Positions 9,495-18,580 of a DNA stretch of 64,000 nt are shown in pieces. This DNA is from Luteimonas rhizosphaericola (GTDB lineage Bacteria > Pseudomonadota > Gammaproteobacteria > Xanthomonadales > Xanthomonadaceae), in assembly GCF_029888045.1 (NCBI RefSeq), contig NZ_JARXRN010000020.1, positions 367,151-431,150 on the forward strand, read 5' to 3'. A program made the position numbers and the translations under genes. The notes beneath the pieces are model-generated. The model made no database searches. It was given only the letters and a program-made list of their open reading frames with translations, and was not told the DNA's origin. Position 1 is the stretch's first letter. Every line of letters starts with the position of its first letter.

Positions 9495-10280
9495 TCAGCC
9501 CCGGCGCGCCAGCATCAGCTGCTTGATCTGCCCGATCGCCTTCGCCGGGTTCAGGCCCTTGGGGCAGGTGCGCGCGCAGTTCATGATCGTGTGGCAGCGG
9601 TAGAGCCGGAACGGATCTTCCAGATCGTCCAGGCGCGTGCCGGTGTCCTCGTCGCGGCTGTCGACGATCCAGCGGTAGGCCTGCAGCAGCACCGCCGGGC
9701 CCAGGTAGCGCTCGCCGTTCCACCAGTAACTCGGGCAGCTGGTGGTGCAGCAGGCGCACAGGATGCACTCGTACAGGCCGTCGAGCTTGGCGCGGTCCTC
9801 CTTCGACTGCAGGCGCTCGCGGTCCGGCGGCGCCGCGCTCTGGGTGCGGATCCAGGGCTGGATCGACGCGTACTGCGCGTAGAAGTGGGTCAGGTCCGGC
9901 ACCAGGTCCTTCACCACCGGCATGTGCGGCAGCGGGTAGATCGGCACCTCGTCCTTCTCGCAGTCCTCGATCGCGCGCGTGCAGGCCAGCGTATTGGTGC
10001 CGTCGATGTTCATCGCGCACGAGCCGCAGATGCCCTCGCGGCAGGACCGGCGGAAGGTCAGCGTCGGATCGATCTCGTTCTTGATCTTGATCAGCGCGTC
10101 CAGGACCATCGGCCCGCACTTGTCCAGGTCCACCTCGTAGGTGTCGGTGCGCGGATTCTCGGTGTCGTCCGGGCTCCAGCGGTACACCTTGAAGGTGCGC
10201 ACGCGCTTGCCGCCCGGGGGCGCGGAGAAATGCCGGCCCTTGTGGACCTTGGAGTTCTTGGGAAGGGTGAATTCGGCCAT
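9495..10280 (-). CDS. sdhB: Succinate dehydrogenase iron-sulfur subunit SdhB
   Basis: The 261-residue subunit carries the three iron-sulfur cluster motifs of SdhB. The 2Fe-2S ligands are C80, C85, C88 and C100 in [10 protein letters not shown]...LAC. The remaining ligands are in [11 protein letters not shown] (172-182) and [14 protein letters not shown] (C229, C235, C239), for the 4Fe-4S and 3Fe-4S clusters. It passes electrons from SdhA to ubiquinone at SdhCD in the inner membrane. It follows sdhA after a 72 bp gap that is largely filled by a REP-like inverted repeat, which may set the mRNA 3' or 5' stability between the two genes. Confidence 0.97.
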   Translation of the reverse strand: MAEFTLPKNSKVHKGRHFSAPPGGKRVRTFKVYRWSPDDTENPRTDTYEVDLDKCGPMVLDALIKIKNEIDPTLTFRRSCREGICGSCAMNIDGTNTLACTRAIEDCEKDEVPIYPLPHMPVVKDLVPDLTHFYAQYASIQPWIRTQSAAPPDRERLQSKEDRAKLDGLYECILCACCTTSCPSYWWNGERYLGPAVLLQAYRWIVDSRDEDTGTRLDDLEDPFRLYRCHTIMNCARTCPKGLNPAKAIGQIKQLMLARRG

Positions 10281-10296
10281 CTCTCGGATTCCTGCG

Positions 10297-10349
10297 TGTA
10301 GGAGCGGGTCGTGCCCGCGACGCCTGCCGCGCCCGTGGGCGCTCCTACA
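10297..10349. repeat. REP-like inverted repeat between sdhA and sdhB
   Basis: Perfect 10-bp arms TGTAGGAGCG (10297-10306) and CGCTCCTACA (10340-10349) enclose a second GC-rich stem region (GGTCGTGCCCGCGAC). The GTAGGAGC core with a C/G-rich interior is the form of short palindromic REP elements common in Xanthomonadaceae and Pseudomonas, which are spread by RAYT transposases. It lies in the only sizeable gap of sdhCDAB, so it is probably transcribed and could stabilise the upstream mRNA or attenuate sdhB. Confidence 0.75.
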
Positions 10350-10352
10350 GGG

Positions 10353-12143
10353 TCAGTAGACGCGTGCCTTGGGCGGCACGACCTCGACCTCGTCGTCGAG
10401 GGTGTACATGTGCACCGGGCGGTAGTCGATCCGGGTGTTGCCCGCGTCGTCCGCCCAGCACAGGGTGTGCTTGTGCCAGGTGGCGTCGTCGCGGTCCGGG
10501 AAGTCCTCGCGCGCGTGGGCGCCGCGCGATTCCTTGCGGTTCTCGGCCGACACGATCGTGGTCAGCGCCTGGCCCAGCAGGTTCTGCAGTTCCAGGGTCT
10601 CGATCAGGTCCGAGTTCCACACCAGCGAACGGTCGCTGACCTTCACGTCGGCGAACGAGGCGTGGATCTCGCGCACCTGCCGTACGCCCTCTTCCAGCGT
10701 TTCCCGGGTGCGGAACACCGCGGCGTGGTCCTGCATCGAGCGCTGCATGCGGTCGCGGATCACGGCCGTCGGGGTGCTGCCGTTGGAATGACGCAGGCGG
10801 TCGAGGTTGGCGACGGCGCGGTCGGTGGCATCGGACGGCAGCCGCTTGTGGCCCTGGCCCGGCCGGATGGTCTCGGCGCAGCGGTTGGCCACCGCGCGGC
10901 CGAACACCACCAGGTCGAGCAGCGAGTTCGAGCCCAGGCGGTTGGCGCCGTGCACAGACACGCAGGCCGCCTCGCCGATGGCGTACAGGCCCGGCACCAC
11001 GGCATCGGGGTTGCCGTCCTTCAGCTGCACCACTTCGCCGTGGTAGTTGGTCGGGATGCCGCCCATGTTGTAGTGCACGGTCGGCAGCACCGGGATCGGC
11101 TCCTTCTCCACGTCCACGCCGGCGAAGATCCGCGCGCTCTCGGCGATGCCGGGGAGCTTCTCGTGGATGTCCTTGGGGTCGAGATGGGTCAGGTCGAGGT
11201 GGATGTGGTCCTTGTGCTCGCCCACGCCGCGGCCTTCGCGGATCTCGATCGTCATCGAGCGGCTGACCACGTCGCGCGAGGCCAGGTCCTTCGCATTGGG
11301 CGCGTAGCGCTCCATGAAGCGCTCGCCGGCGCTGTTGCGCAGGATGCCGCCTTCGCCGCGCACGCCCTCGGTGATCAGGCAGCCCGCGCCGTAGATGCCG
11401 GTCGGATGGAACTGCACGAACTCCATGTCCTGCAGGCCCAGCCCGGCGCGCAGCGCCATGCCGCCGCCGTCGCCGGTGCAGGTGTGCGCCGAAGTCGCGG
11501 AGAAATACGCGCGGCCGTAGCCGCCGGTGGCCAGCACCACGCCGTGGGCGCGGAACAGGTGCAGCGTGCCCTCGGCCATGTCGATCGCCAGCACGCCGCG
11601 GCAGGCGCCGTCGGCGTCCATGATCAGGTCGAGCGCGAAGTACTCGATGAAGAAGCGCGCGTCGTGCTTGAGCGACTGCTGGTACAGCGTGTGCAGGATC
11701 GCGTGGCCGGTGCGGTCGGCCGCGGCGCAGGTGCGCTGGGCGATGCCCTTGCCGTAGTGGGTGGTCATGCCGCCGAACGGGCGCTGGTAGATCTTGCCCT
11801 CGTCGGTGCGCGAGAACGGCACGCCCTGGTGCTCGAGCTCGATGATCGCCGGGATCGCCTCGCGGCACATGTACTGGATCGCGTCCTGGTCGCCCAGCCA
11901 GTCCGACCCCTTGATGGTGTCGTAGAAGTGGAAGCGCCAGTCGTCCTCGCCCATGTTGCCCAGCGCCGCCGAAATGCCGCCCTGGGCGGCGACGGTATGC
12001 GAGCGGGTCGGGAAGACCTTCGTCAGGCATGCGGTCTGCAGGCCCTTGTGCGCGAGGCCGAAGGTGGCCCGCAGGCCGGCGCCGCCGGCGCCGACGACGA
12101 TCATGTCGTAGTGGTGTTCGGTGATCTTGTAGGCGGTGGTCAT
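10353..12143 (-). CDS. sdhA: Succinate dehydrogenase flavoprotein subunit SdhA
   Basis: The 596-residue protein has the dinucleotide fold GAGGAG (18-23). It has the covalent FAD histidine in [18 protein letters not shown] (H49), [15 protein letters not shown] for substrate binding, and [19 protein letters not shown] near residue 400, which includes active-site residues. It oxidises succinate to fumarate in the TCA cycle and complex II. Length and motifs match the family exactly. It follows sdhD by 22 bp and belongs to the sdhCDAB transcript. Confidence 0.98.
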   Translation of the reverse strand: MTTAYKITEHHYDMIVVGAGGAGLRATFGLAHKGLQTACLTKVFPTRSHTVAAQGGISAALGNMGEDDWRFHFYDTIKGSDWLGDQDAIQYMCREAIPAIIELEHQGVPFSRTDEGKIYQRPFGGMTTHYGKGIAQRTCAAADRTGHAILHTLYQQSLKHDARFFIEYFALDLIMDADGACRGVLAIDMAEGTLHLFRAHGVVLATGGYGRAYFSATSAHTCTGDGGGMALRAGLGLQDMEFVQFHPTGIYGAGCLITEGVRGEGGILRNSAGERFMERYAPNAKDLASRDVVSRSMTIEIREGRGVGEHKDHIHLDLTHLDPKDIHEKLPGIAESARIFAGVDVEKEPIPVLPTVHYNMGGIPTNYHGEVVQLKDGNPDAVVPGLYAIGEAACVSVHGANRLGSNSLLDLVVFGRAVANRCAETIRPGQGHKRLPSDATDRAVANLDRLRHSNGSTPTAVIRDRMQRSMQDHAAVFRTRETLEEGVRQVREIHASFADVKVSDRSLVWNSDLIETLELQNLLGQALTTIVSAENRKESRGAHAREDFPDRDDATWHKHTLCWADDAGNTRIDYRPVHMYTLDDEVEVVPPKARVY

Positions 12144-12165
12144 GGAAGGCTCGTTGGGAGGCGGC

Positions 12166-12576
12166 TCAGCCCAGCATCGCGATGCGGGCGATCGCGTACA
12201 GCGACGCGAGGGCGCCGACGGCGCAGGCGAAGGTCACGAGCAGTTGCAGCGCGATCTCGAGCGCGCGCTCGTGCACGTAGTCCTCGATGATCACCTGCAG
12301 GCCCAGCTTGGCGTGCCAGAACATCGCGATGGCGAAGACCGCGAACAGGATCGCCGTCCACGGCCGCGACAGCGTCGCGTACACGGTGGCCAGGTCGGCG
12401 CCGACCAGCGACAGCACGGTGCCGATGAACCAGGCCACCAGCGGCACCAGCGCCACGGCGGTGACGCGCTGCCACCAGAAATGCCCGGTGCCGGTCTTGC
12501 CCGAGCCCAGGCCGCGCGCGCGCGCGATCGGCGTGCGGTAGTCGGGCGGGGTGGAGGCGTTGGGATCGCTGCTCAT
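12166..12576 (-). CDS. sdhD: Succinate dehydrogenase membrane anchor SdhD
   Basis: The product has 136 residues and three transmembrane segments (roughly 40-62, 68-88 and 105-133). [17 protein letters not shown] carries the conserved histidine/aspartate/tyrosine region near haem b and the quinone pocket. The ATG at 12576 overlaps the sdhC stop by 4 bp (ATGA), a coupled start typical of this operon. Longer in-frame readings into sdhC are rejected. Confidence 0.93.
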   Translation of the reverse strand: MSSDPNASTPPDYRTPIARARGLGSGKTGTGHFWWQRVTAVALVPLVAWFIGTVLSLVGADLATVYATLSRPWTAILFAVFAIAMFWHAKLGLQVIIEDYVHERALEIALQLLVTFACAVGALASLYAIARIAMLG

Positions 12577-12968
12577 GCCCCACCCCACAGTGCGACGAAC
12601 CAGATCAGCGCGGTCAGCGCCACCGACAGCGCCGCCACGGCATAGCCGGAGCGGTAGACGTCGGGAATCTCGAAGCCCATGCCCGCGTCCCACGCCAGGT
12701 GGCGGATGCCGTTGAGCAGGTGGTAGACCAGCGACAGCGACACCAGGAACAGCCCGAGCTTGCCCAGCGGCGAGGCCAGGCATTCGGCGGCGCGCAGGTA
12801 GGCCTCGCCGCCCTGCGCGACGGCGAGCAGCCACCACGCCAGCACGAAGGCGCCGATCGAGGCGACGATGCCGGTGGCGCGATGCAGGAACGACATTACC
12901 GAGGTGATCTGGAAGCGGTAGGTCTGCCCCAGCATGAACGGCGACAGGGGTCTTTCTTGGCGTGCCAT
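12573..12968 (-). CDS. sdhC: Succinate dehydrogenase cytochrome b556 subunit SdhC
   Basis: The 131-residue membrane protein begins RPLSPFMLGQTYRFQITSVM and continues SFLHRATG, the SdhC signature with its conserved serine, histidine and arginine. YHLLNGIRHLAWD in the second helix carries the haem-binding histidine. Three transmembrane helices are visible. GAGGAGAG lies 9-16 bases upstream of the ATG on the minus strand. It is the first structural gene of sdhCDAB, 77 bp after a small SDHAF4-like gene. Confidence 0.95.
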   Translation of the reverse strand: MARQERPLSPFMLGQTYRFQITSVMSFLHRATGIVASIGAFVLAWWLLAVAQGGEAYLRAAECLASPLGKLGLFLVSLSLVYHLLNGIRHLAWDAGMGFEIPDVYRSGYAVAALSVALTALIWFVALWGGA

Positions 12969-13045
12969 CGCTGGTCAGCTCTCCTCGCTGGCGGCCCGGG
13001 CCGCGTGGCTGGAACATGGCCGGACGCAGCCGGCCGCGCAATCAT

Positions 13046-13207
13046 TCAGAAGTCGATGCAGCGACCGTTCTTTTCCCAGTCGCCGTAGCGTGTCGGATCG
13101 GGGCCTTCGCGGCCCCCGACTTCGGCGACGGGCGCGCCATCGGCAGCGCCTGCAACAGGGCTTTCCGCCTGCGACGGGACCGGCTGCGGGGATGTGTCGC
13201 CTATCAT
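13046..13207 (-). CDS. DUF1674 / SDHAF4-like succinate dehydrogenase assembly protein
   Basis: The C-terminus DPTRYGDWEKNGRCIDF is the near-invariant DUF1674 motif shared with eukaryotic SDHAF4/Sdh8, which protects flavinylated SdhA before complex II assembly. The rest is a disordered Pro/Ala/Gly-rich tail. From the ATG at 13207 the protein has 53 residues, normal for the family. An ATG at 13258 would add 17 residues but overlap the divergent ygfZ start, so I prefer the shorter form. Its place immediately upstream of sdhC supports an assembly role. Confidence 0.85.
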   Translation of the reverse strand: MIGDTSPQPVPSQAESPVAGAADGAPVAEVGGREGPDPTRYGDWEKNGRCIDF

Positions 13208-13247
13208 GTCGCGATCTTTCACGAACGAAAGTTTAGTTCCGGGGCCC

Positions 13248-14111
13248 ATGTCCGACAAGCAGCCAGGGCCGCAAGGCCGCTATTCCGCCCTTCCCAGCAT
13301 CGCCTCGGTGACCCTGGAGGGCCGCGATGCGCTCGCCTTCGCGCAGGCGCAGTTCATGAGCGACGTGGCCGCGCTGACGCCCGGACACTGGCACTGGAGC
13401 GGCTGGCTGACGCCCAAGGGCCGCGTGATCGCGCTGTTCGCGCTGCTGCGGCACTCCGAGCAGCACCTGCAGGCACTGGTGCTGGACGCGGACGCCGCCG
13501 AATTCGCCGCACGGCTGCAACGCTTCGTCTTCCGCAGCAAGGTGACGCTGCGGGTGGACGGGGAGGCTGCGGCCGTGTCCGGCGCCTTCTCGGCCCCGAC
13601 CGGGGCCGCCGCTGCCCGTTTCGCGATCCTGGGCGACGGCACGCTCGAGTGCGACATGGGCACGCCCGACGCGCCGCGTACGCTGCGCGTCGGCACGCCG
13701 GGCGAACCGGACGACGCGGCCGCGCTGGCCTGGCGCCTGGCCGACCTGGCCCACGGCCTGCCGCGCCTGCCGGCGACACAGGCGGAGGCATGGACGCCGC
13801 AGCAGCTGTCGCTGGAGCGCCTGAAGGCCTACAGCGTGAAGAAGGGCTGCTACCCCGGGCAGGAAATCGTGGCGCGCACCCACTTCCTCGGCCAGGCCAA
13901 GCGCGGCCTGGTCCGCCTGGTCGCCGACGCGGACATGTCCGAAGGCGACGTGTTCGCAGCCGCGGCGCCCGATCGCGCACTTGGGCAGGTGGTGAGCCGC
14001 GCCGGACGCGAGGCGCTGGCGGTGATGCCGCTGGATGCCGGCGAAGGCCCGTTCGAAGTCTCCGGCGTGTCGTGCACGTCCCTGTCGCTGCTGGATGGGC
14101 TGGCACGCTGA
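13248..14111 (+). CDS. ygfZ: Folate-binding iron-sulfur repair protein YgfZ
   Basis: This 287-residue protein is related to the glycine cleavage T-protein. The YgfZ signature KGCYPGQE is at residues 199-206 (C201), followed by IVARTHFLGQAKRGLVRL. YgfZ uses tetrahydrofolate to help maintain Fe-S enzymes. It is divergent from the SDHAF4-sdh operon, and succinate dehydrogenase is an Fe-S enzyme, so the pairing is functionally sensible. The ATG at 13248 is preferred over an upstream ATG at 13194 that would overlap the divergent gene. A short inverted repeat (CTTTC-ACGAAC-GAAAG) lies in the shared promoter region. Confidence 0.92.
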   Translation: MSDKQPGPQGRYSALPSIASVTLEGRDALAFAQAQFMSDVAALTPGHWHWSGWLTPKGRVIALFALLRHSEQHLQALVLDADAAEFAARLQRFVFRSKVTLRVDGEAAAVSGAFSAPTGAAAARFAILGDGTLECDMGTPDAPRTLRVGTPGEPDDAAALAWRLADLAHGLPRLPATQAEAWTPQQLSLERLKAYSVKKGCYPGQEIVARTHFLGQAKRGLVRLVADADMSEGDVFAAAAPDRALGQVVSRAGREALAVMPLDAGEGPFEVSGVSCTSLSLLDGLAR

Positions 14112-14165
14112 GACCTTCGCACCCGCTCCCCCGCCTGGCATGTCATCAACGCGCCCCTTGCCAAT

Positions 14166-14174
14166 TGCTATGAT
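14166..14174 (+). promoter_or_regulatory. Extended -10 promoter element for OmpA-like lipoprotein gene
   Basis: TGCTATGAT is an extended -10 element (TG-n-TATGAT), with only one mismatch to TATAAT. It is 101 bp upstream of the lipoprotein ATG at 14275. No good -35 box stands at 17 bp, which extended -10 promoters tolerate. Confidence 0.45.
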
Positions 14175-14274
14175 CGGCACGCACGTGGCGTTCCGCGGAA
14201 TCCGGCGGTTGCGCCGGCACAGGGAAAGCAGGAACTTGTTCGTGATTCCACTCGCACGCTTTCACGGGGATGCC

Positions 14275-14790
14275 ATGAACAGAATTGTCCGCGCGCCGGT
14301 CGTCGGCCTCGTCGTGGTCGCTCTCACGTTGCTGCTCGGCGGTTGCGCGACCACCCGGCCGCCGCCATCGCCCGAACCCGCGGCAGAGGCGACGCTTCCG
14401 CCGCGTGCGTATATCGAGAAGCTGTCCGCGGACGGCCTGTTCGGCTTCGGCAGCGCCAGTCTGGGCGACGCCGCCGGCAGCGAGGCGCTTGCCGGACTCG
14501 ACGCCCTAGCCGCGAAACTCTCTGACGGCCGCAGCCTGCGCGCGGTTCACGTGATCGGACACAGTGACCGCATCGGCAGCGACCAGGCCAACTTGGCCCT
14601 CTCCACGCGCCGCGCGGAGGCCGTGCGCGACTACCTGATCGAGCGCGGGGTCACGGCCGGACGGATCACCGCGGTCGGGCGCGGCAGCGTCGAACCCGTG
14701 GTCGTGTGTGCAACCGAGCGGGGGGATGCCTTGGTCGAGTGCCTGGCGCCCAATCGTCGGGTCGAGGTGCGGGTCAGCTACGGCGACTGA
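14275..14790 (+). CDS. OmpA-family peptidoglycan-associated lipoprotein
   Basis: The 171-residue product starts with a lipoprotein signal ending in LLLGGC (C24), with alanine at +2, so outer-membrane sorting is expected. Residues about 60-170 form an OmpA C-terminal domain: VIGHSDRIGSDQANLALSTR contains the conserved aspartate and the NxxLSxxRA motif that binds meso-diaminopimelate in peptidoglycan. It probably ties the outer membrane to the wall. GGGGA lies 6 bases upstream of the ATG. Unlike Pal it has no tol genes nearby. Confidence 0.88.
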   Translation: MNRIVRAPVVGLVVVALTLLLGGCATTRPPPSPEPAAEATLPPRAYIEKLSADGLFGFGSASLGDAAGSEALAGLDALAAKLSDGRSLRAVHVIGHSDRIGSDQANLALSTRRAEAVRDYLIERGVTAGRITAVGRGSVEPVVVCATERGDALVECLAPNRRVEVRVSYGD

Positions 14791-14907
14791 GGTCGTCAGC
14801 TGCTTCCAGGCGGCGATCGGTCCACAACGTCAGCCGGTGCCCCTCCTTGCGATGGGCCCGCCCGCGGCGCGTGTTTACGAAACGTGGCGTCCGAGCGCGT
14901 CGGGACT

Positions 14908-17196
14908 TCATCGCGCCTGCGATTCCTCTGCAAGCGCATCCGCCGCGGCCACGATCTGCTCGTCCGACGGAATCACCAGGAACGCCGCCCCCGCGAGCGG
15001 CGTGAACGTATCGGCGCCGACCACGCGCCGGAACGGACGGCCGCGGTAGCCGGCCTCGGCGATCGCGGTGATGATGCCCTCGCCCACGCCGGCGCTGCGG
15101 CGCCCCTCGTCGACCACCAGGATGCGCTCGCACTCGCCGGCGTGGAGCGCGATCGCCGCCTCGTTGAGCGGCGCCAGCCAGCGCAGGTCCACCACCCGCA
15201 CCTTCCACCCGTGCGCGGCCTCGATCGCCCGCGCCGCGCGCAGGCTCATCGGCACGCCGTTGCCGAAGGTGAACACCACCAGGTCGGTCGCCTCAGGGTG
15301 GTAGACGCGCTCCTCGCCCAGCGGCATCGCCTCGTGCGGCGCGGGATACGTGGTCAGCCAGCCACCATCGCCCGGTTCGTGCAGGTCCTTGGCCATGTAC
15401 AGCGCGATCGGTTCGAGGAAGGCGCACACGCGCCCGTCCACCTTCGCCAGCGCGACCAGGGTGCGCAGCATGGTGGCGGCATCGTCGCCACGGCTGGGGC
15501 AGCCCACCACCAGGCCGGGAATATCGCGCAGCGCGGTGATCGAATTGTCGTTGTGGAAGTGGCCACCGAAGCCGCGCTGGTAGCCCAGCGAGGCGATGCG
15601 CATCACCATCGGGTTGCGGTACTGGCCGTTGCTGAAGAACTGCAGGCTGGCCGCCTCGCCGCGGATCTGGTCGCAGGCATTGTGGAAATAGGCCAGGTAC
15701 TGGATCTCCGGCAGCGGCAGGAACCCCATGTTGGCGTAACCCTGCGCCAGCCCGAGGATGATCGTCTCGTCGAGCAGCGTGTTGAACACGCGACGCGGGC
15801 CGAACGCCTTCTGCAGCCCCTTGGTCACCGTGTACACGCCGCCCTTCTGCGCCACGTCCTCGCCGAACAGCAGGGCCTCGGGATACTTGGCGAACAGGTC
15901 GTGCAGGGCGGCGTTGATCTGGATCGCCAGGTGCTTGGGGCCTGCGCGCTCGGGCAACCGCGCGTCGCCTCCGAACACGTCGACGCGACGCTGCGCGTAG
16001 TCGGCGCGCGTGGCCTCGGCGGCCACCGTGTCGGGCGTGTACGGCGCCAGCGGCGCCATCACCTCTTCCAGTGACGACAGCCGCGGCCGGCGGTCGGCGT
16101 CCTCGGCGGCGGCGAAGCATTTCGCGCGCGTGGCCTCGTAGAGCGCCAGGATCTCCTCCTTCGACATCGCGCCCGATTCCAGCGCGATCGCCGCGCTGCG
16201 CAGCAGCGGGTCGCCCGCCTCCACCGCGCACAGCTCCTCGATGCTGCGCCACTCGATCTCGAAGTCGGTGCCGGCGTGGCCCATGATCCGCGTGGTGCGC
16301 AGGTGCAGGAACGTGGGCCGGCGCGTGCGCCTGCAGTGCTCCACGGCGCGCTGCACGTCGCCGTAGCCCGAGGCCAGGTCGAGGCCGTCGGCGTAGAAGT
16401 AGTCCAGGTCCGGGCGGTGGCGGAAATTGCGCGCCACCCAGCCGTCGGGCGTGCGCACCGAGATGCCGATGCCGTTGTCCTCGCACACGAACAGCACCGG
16501 TGCCGGCAGCTTCTGGTAGGCGGTCCAGGCGGCGGCATTGAACGCGGTCTGCGCGGTGGCGTGGTTGCTGGAGGCGTCGCCGAACGAACACACCACGATG
16601 CTGTCGCCCGGGACCGGCAGCGCGTGCCCGCTGCGACGCGCCTGCTCGATCGCCACCGCGGTGCCGAAGGCCTTGGGCAGGTGCGAGGCGATGGTCGAGG
16701 TCTGCGGCAGCACCCACAGCGGCTTGCTGCCCCAGACCTTGTGCCGCCCGCCACTGGCCGGATCGTCCTTGCTGGCCGCGAACGACAGCGCCGAATCCAT
16801 GACCGGGTCCATGCCGGGCAGCTTGCGGAAGCGCTCGGCCATGAAGCCGCCGCTGCGGTAGTGCAGGAAGGCCGGATCGGTGTGCCGCGTGAGCCGCGCC
16901 ACCATCGCGTTGCCCTCGTGCCCGCTCGAGCCGATGGTGTAGAAGACCTTGTTCTGCACCCGCAGCACGCGCGCCATCAGGTCGAGGTGGCGGCTGATCA
17001 GCTGCGACTCGAACAGTTCGCGGAAACTCCGCGCATCCAGAGCGCTGCCGTCGAGGATGGCCTCGTCGTCGGCGGGCGCCGCATCGGCGCGCCCGTCCCA
17101 GCCACGCACGAATTCCTGGAAGTTGACGTCGCAGATCTCGGCGCGGTTGAGGCCCTTCATGCGGGCCGGGATGGGAGTCGGAACTGTCGCGAACAT
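14908..17196 (-). CDS. Fused alpha/beta 2-oxoacid dehydrogenase E1 component
   Basis: The 762-residue protein joins E1-alpha and E1-beta in one chain. Residues about 1-400 contain TIGSSGHEGNAMV and the thiamine diphosphate site FGDASSNHATAQTAFN. Residues about 410-762 contain LLFGEDVAQKGGVYTVTKGL and the C-terminal domain. The sequence most resembles branched-chain 2-oxoacid (2-oxoisovalerate) dehydrogenase E1; no E2 or E3 gene is adjacent. It decarboxylates a 2-oxoacid and transfers the acyl group to a lipoyl E2. The ATG at 17196 has a GAG 7-9 bases upstream, better than the internal ATG at 17160. Exact substrate unproven. Confidence 0.9.
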   Translation of the reverse strand: MFATVPTPIPARMKGLNRAEICDVNFQEFVRGWDGRADAAPADDEAILDGSALDARSFRELFESQLISRHLDLMARVLRVQNKVFYTIGSSGHEGNAMVARLTRHTDPAFLHYRSGGFMAERFRKLPGMDPVMDSALSFAASKDDPASGGRHKVWGSKPLWVLPQTSTIASHLPKAFGTAVAIEQARRSGHALPVPGDSIVVCSFGDASSNHATAQTAFNAAAWTAYQKLPAPVLFVCEDNGIGISVRTPDGWVARNFRHRPDLDYFYADGLDLASGYGDVQRAVEHCRRTRRPTFLHLRTTRIMGHAGTDFEIEWRSIEELCAVEAGDPLLRSAAIALESGAMSKEEILALYEATRAKCFAAAEDADRRPRLSSLEEVMAPLAPYTPDTVAAEATRADYAQRRVDVFGGDARLPERAGPKHLAIQINAALHDLFAKYPEALLFGEDVAQKGGVYTVTKGLQKAFGPRRVFNTLLDETIILGLAQGYANMGFLPLPEIQYLAYFHNACDQIRGEAASLQFFSNGQYRNPMVMRIASLGYQRGFGGHFHNDNSITALRDIPGLVVGCPSRGDDAATMLRTLVALAKVDGRVCAFLEPIALYMAKDLHEPGDGGWLTTYPAPHEAMPLGEERVYHPEATDLVVFTFGNGVPMSLRAARAIEAAHGWKVRVVDLRWLAPLNEAAIALHAGECERILVVDEGRRSAGVGEGIITAIAEAGYRGRPFRRVVGADTFTPLAGAAFLVIPSDEQIVAAADALAEESQAR

Positions 17197-17246
17197 GCGG
17201 GATCTCGTTGGTGCGGGCCGCGGCCCGCCGGGTCGGGGCGGACGGC

Positions 17247-17924
17247 TCAGTGGCCGCGCGCCTGCGAAGCGGAGCCGGGATGCGCCGCGGAAGCGGCGAG
17301 CAGGGCGAGGTTCCCGGGGGCGGGGGCCGGCATCTCTGCGAAGCCCGGCGTGGCACGCACCCGGGCGAGCCAGGCGCGCAGCGCGGGATACGGCGCGAGG
17401 TCGAAGCCGCCATCTCCGGCGACGCCGGTGTAGGCGAACAGCGCGATGTCGGCGATGCCGTAGCGCTCGCCGGTGAACCAGGGCTTGGCCGAGAGGTGGC
17501 GCTCCATCACCGTGAACGCCGCGTGGCCGCGCTCGCGCAGGCGCGGAAGGTCGGCGCGGCGCGGCGAGTCCAGCGGCGTCCAGCCGCAGATGAAACGCGG
17601 CACGGCGACGTACGGCTCGTGGCTGTACTGCTCGAAGCACATCCAGCTCAGCGCCTGCGCCCGCTGCCACGGATCCTGCGGCAGAAACGGCGTGCCGTCG
17701 GCCAGCCAGTACAGGATCGCGTTCGACTCGACCAGCACCTGGCCGTCCTCGCGCTCGAGCATCGGCACCTTGCCGTTCGGGTTCTTCGCCAGGTAGGCGG
17801 GCGTCCGTGTACCGCCGTTGGCGCTGTCGACCTCGATCCAGCGGTAGGGGCGTTCCAGCTGCTCCAGCAGCAGCCGCACCTTGTGGCAATTGCCCGAACT
17901 GGACATGCCGTGCACGGCGATCAT
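17247..17924 (-). CDS. Glutathione S-transferase family protein
   Basis: The 225-residue protein has an N-terminal thioredoxin-like GST domain. SSSGNCHKVRLLLEQL contains the active-site serine region, KNPNGKVPMLE the cis-proline, and VESNAILYWLADGT the glutathione-binding ES motif. An alpha-helical C-terminal domain holds GERYGIADIALFAY. It overlaps the upstream GNAT gene by 4 bp. The substrate is not evident; it probably acts in detoxification. Confidence 0.9.
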   Translation of the reverse strand: MIAVHGMSSSGNCHKVRLLLEQLERPYRWIEVDSANGGTRTPAYLAKNPNGKVPMLEREDGQVLVESNAILYWLADGTPFLPQDPWQRAQALSWMCFEQYSHEPYVAVPRFICGWTPLDSPRRADLPRLRERGHAAFTVMERHLSAKPWFTGERYGIADIALFAYTGVAGDGGFDLAPYPALRAWLARVRATPGFAEMPAPAPGNLALLAASAAHPGSASQARGH

Positions 17925-18472
17925 GCGATGCGATTCCGGTTGTGTGCCCACTGCGCGCGGGTCTGGCCCCAGATATCCACGCGCGCCTCGTCGAACGGCG
18001 CCGGCAGGCGGCCCGGGCCACGCAACGTGGAGCCCAGCCGTGCGGCCACTTTCTGGGAGGCCGCGTTCTCCGGATCGATGCAGTGGATGATCTCTTCCCA
18101 GCCCAGCTGCGCGAAAGCCCAGTCGATCGCCGCCACCGCCGACTCGACCGCGTAGCCGCGGCCCCAGGCGTCCGGATGGAAGGCGTAACCGATCTCGTGC
18201 CCCGGCCAGCCGTCCGGCTGCCACGGCCCCATCTGCCCCACCCAGCGCCCGCTGTCCTTCTCGATCACCGAGAACATGGCGAAGCCCTGCAGCGCCCAGG
18301 CCCCCGGCATCTGCAGGAACCGGCGCCACGCGCCGCCACGTGGCTGGTGGCCGCCGATGTAGCGGCAGGCGTCCTCGTCGGCCAGCATCTGCGCGTAGCG
18401 GTCGAAATCCTCGATCCGCGGCGGGCGCAGCACCAGGCGCTCGGTCTCGAGTCGCGGTTGCGTGGGCAGCAT
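17921..18472 (-). CDS. GNAT-family N-acetyltransferase (RimJ/RimL type)
   Basis: The 183-residue protein opens with RLETERLVLRPPRIEDFDRY, typical of RimJ/RimL-like acetyltransferases. It continues with GHEIGYAFHPDAWGRGYAVE, whose GRGYA is the acetyl-CoA pyrophosphate loop, and IDPENAASQKVAARLG. The ATG at 18472 is chosen because AGGTGG stands about 10 bases upstream; an upstream ATG at 18508 lacks this. The acceptor could be a protein N-terminus or a small amine. Confidence 0.88.
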   Translation of the reverse strand: MLPTQPRLETERLVLRPPRIEDFDRYAQMLADEDACRYIGGHQPRGGAWRRFLQMPGAWALQGFAMFSVIEKDSGRWVGQMGPWQPDGWPGHEIGYAFHPDAWGRGYAVESAVAAIDWAFAQLGWEEIIHCIDPENAASQKVAARLGSTLRGPGRLPAPFDEARVDIWGQTRAQWAHNRNRIA

Positions 18473-18580
18473 GTCGGCAATCCACCTCGCATCGTCTGGC
18501 CCGCGCATGCGGGCGGCCGGTGTCGTGTCGCGGGCGCCGCGGTGGGCGCCGCCTCGCGACGCCCGCCACGGCGCCGCAGG

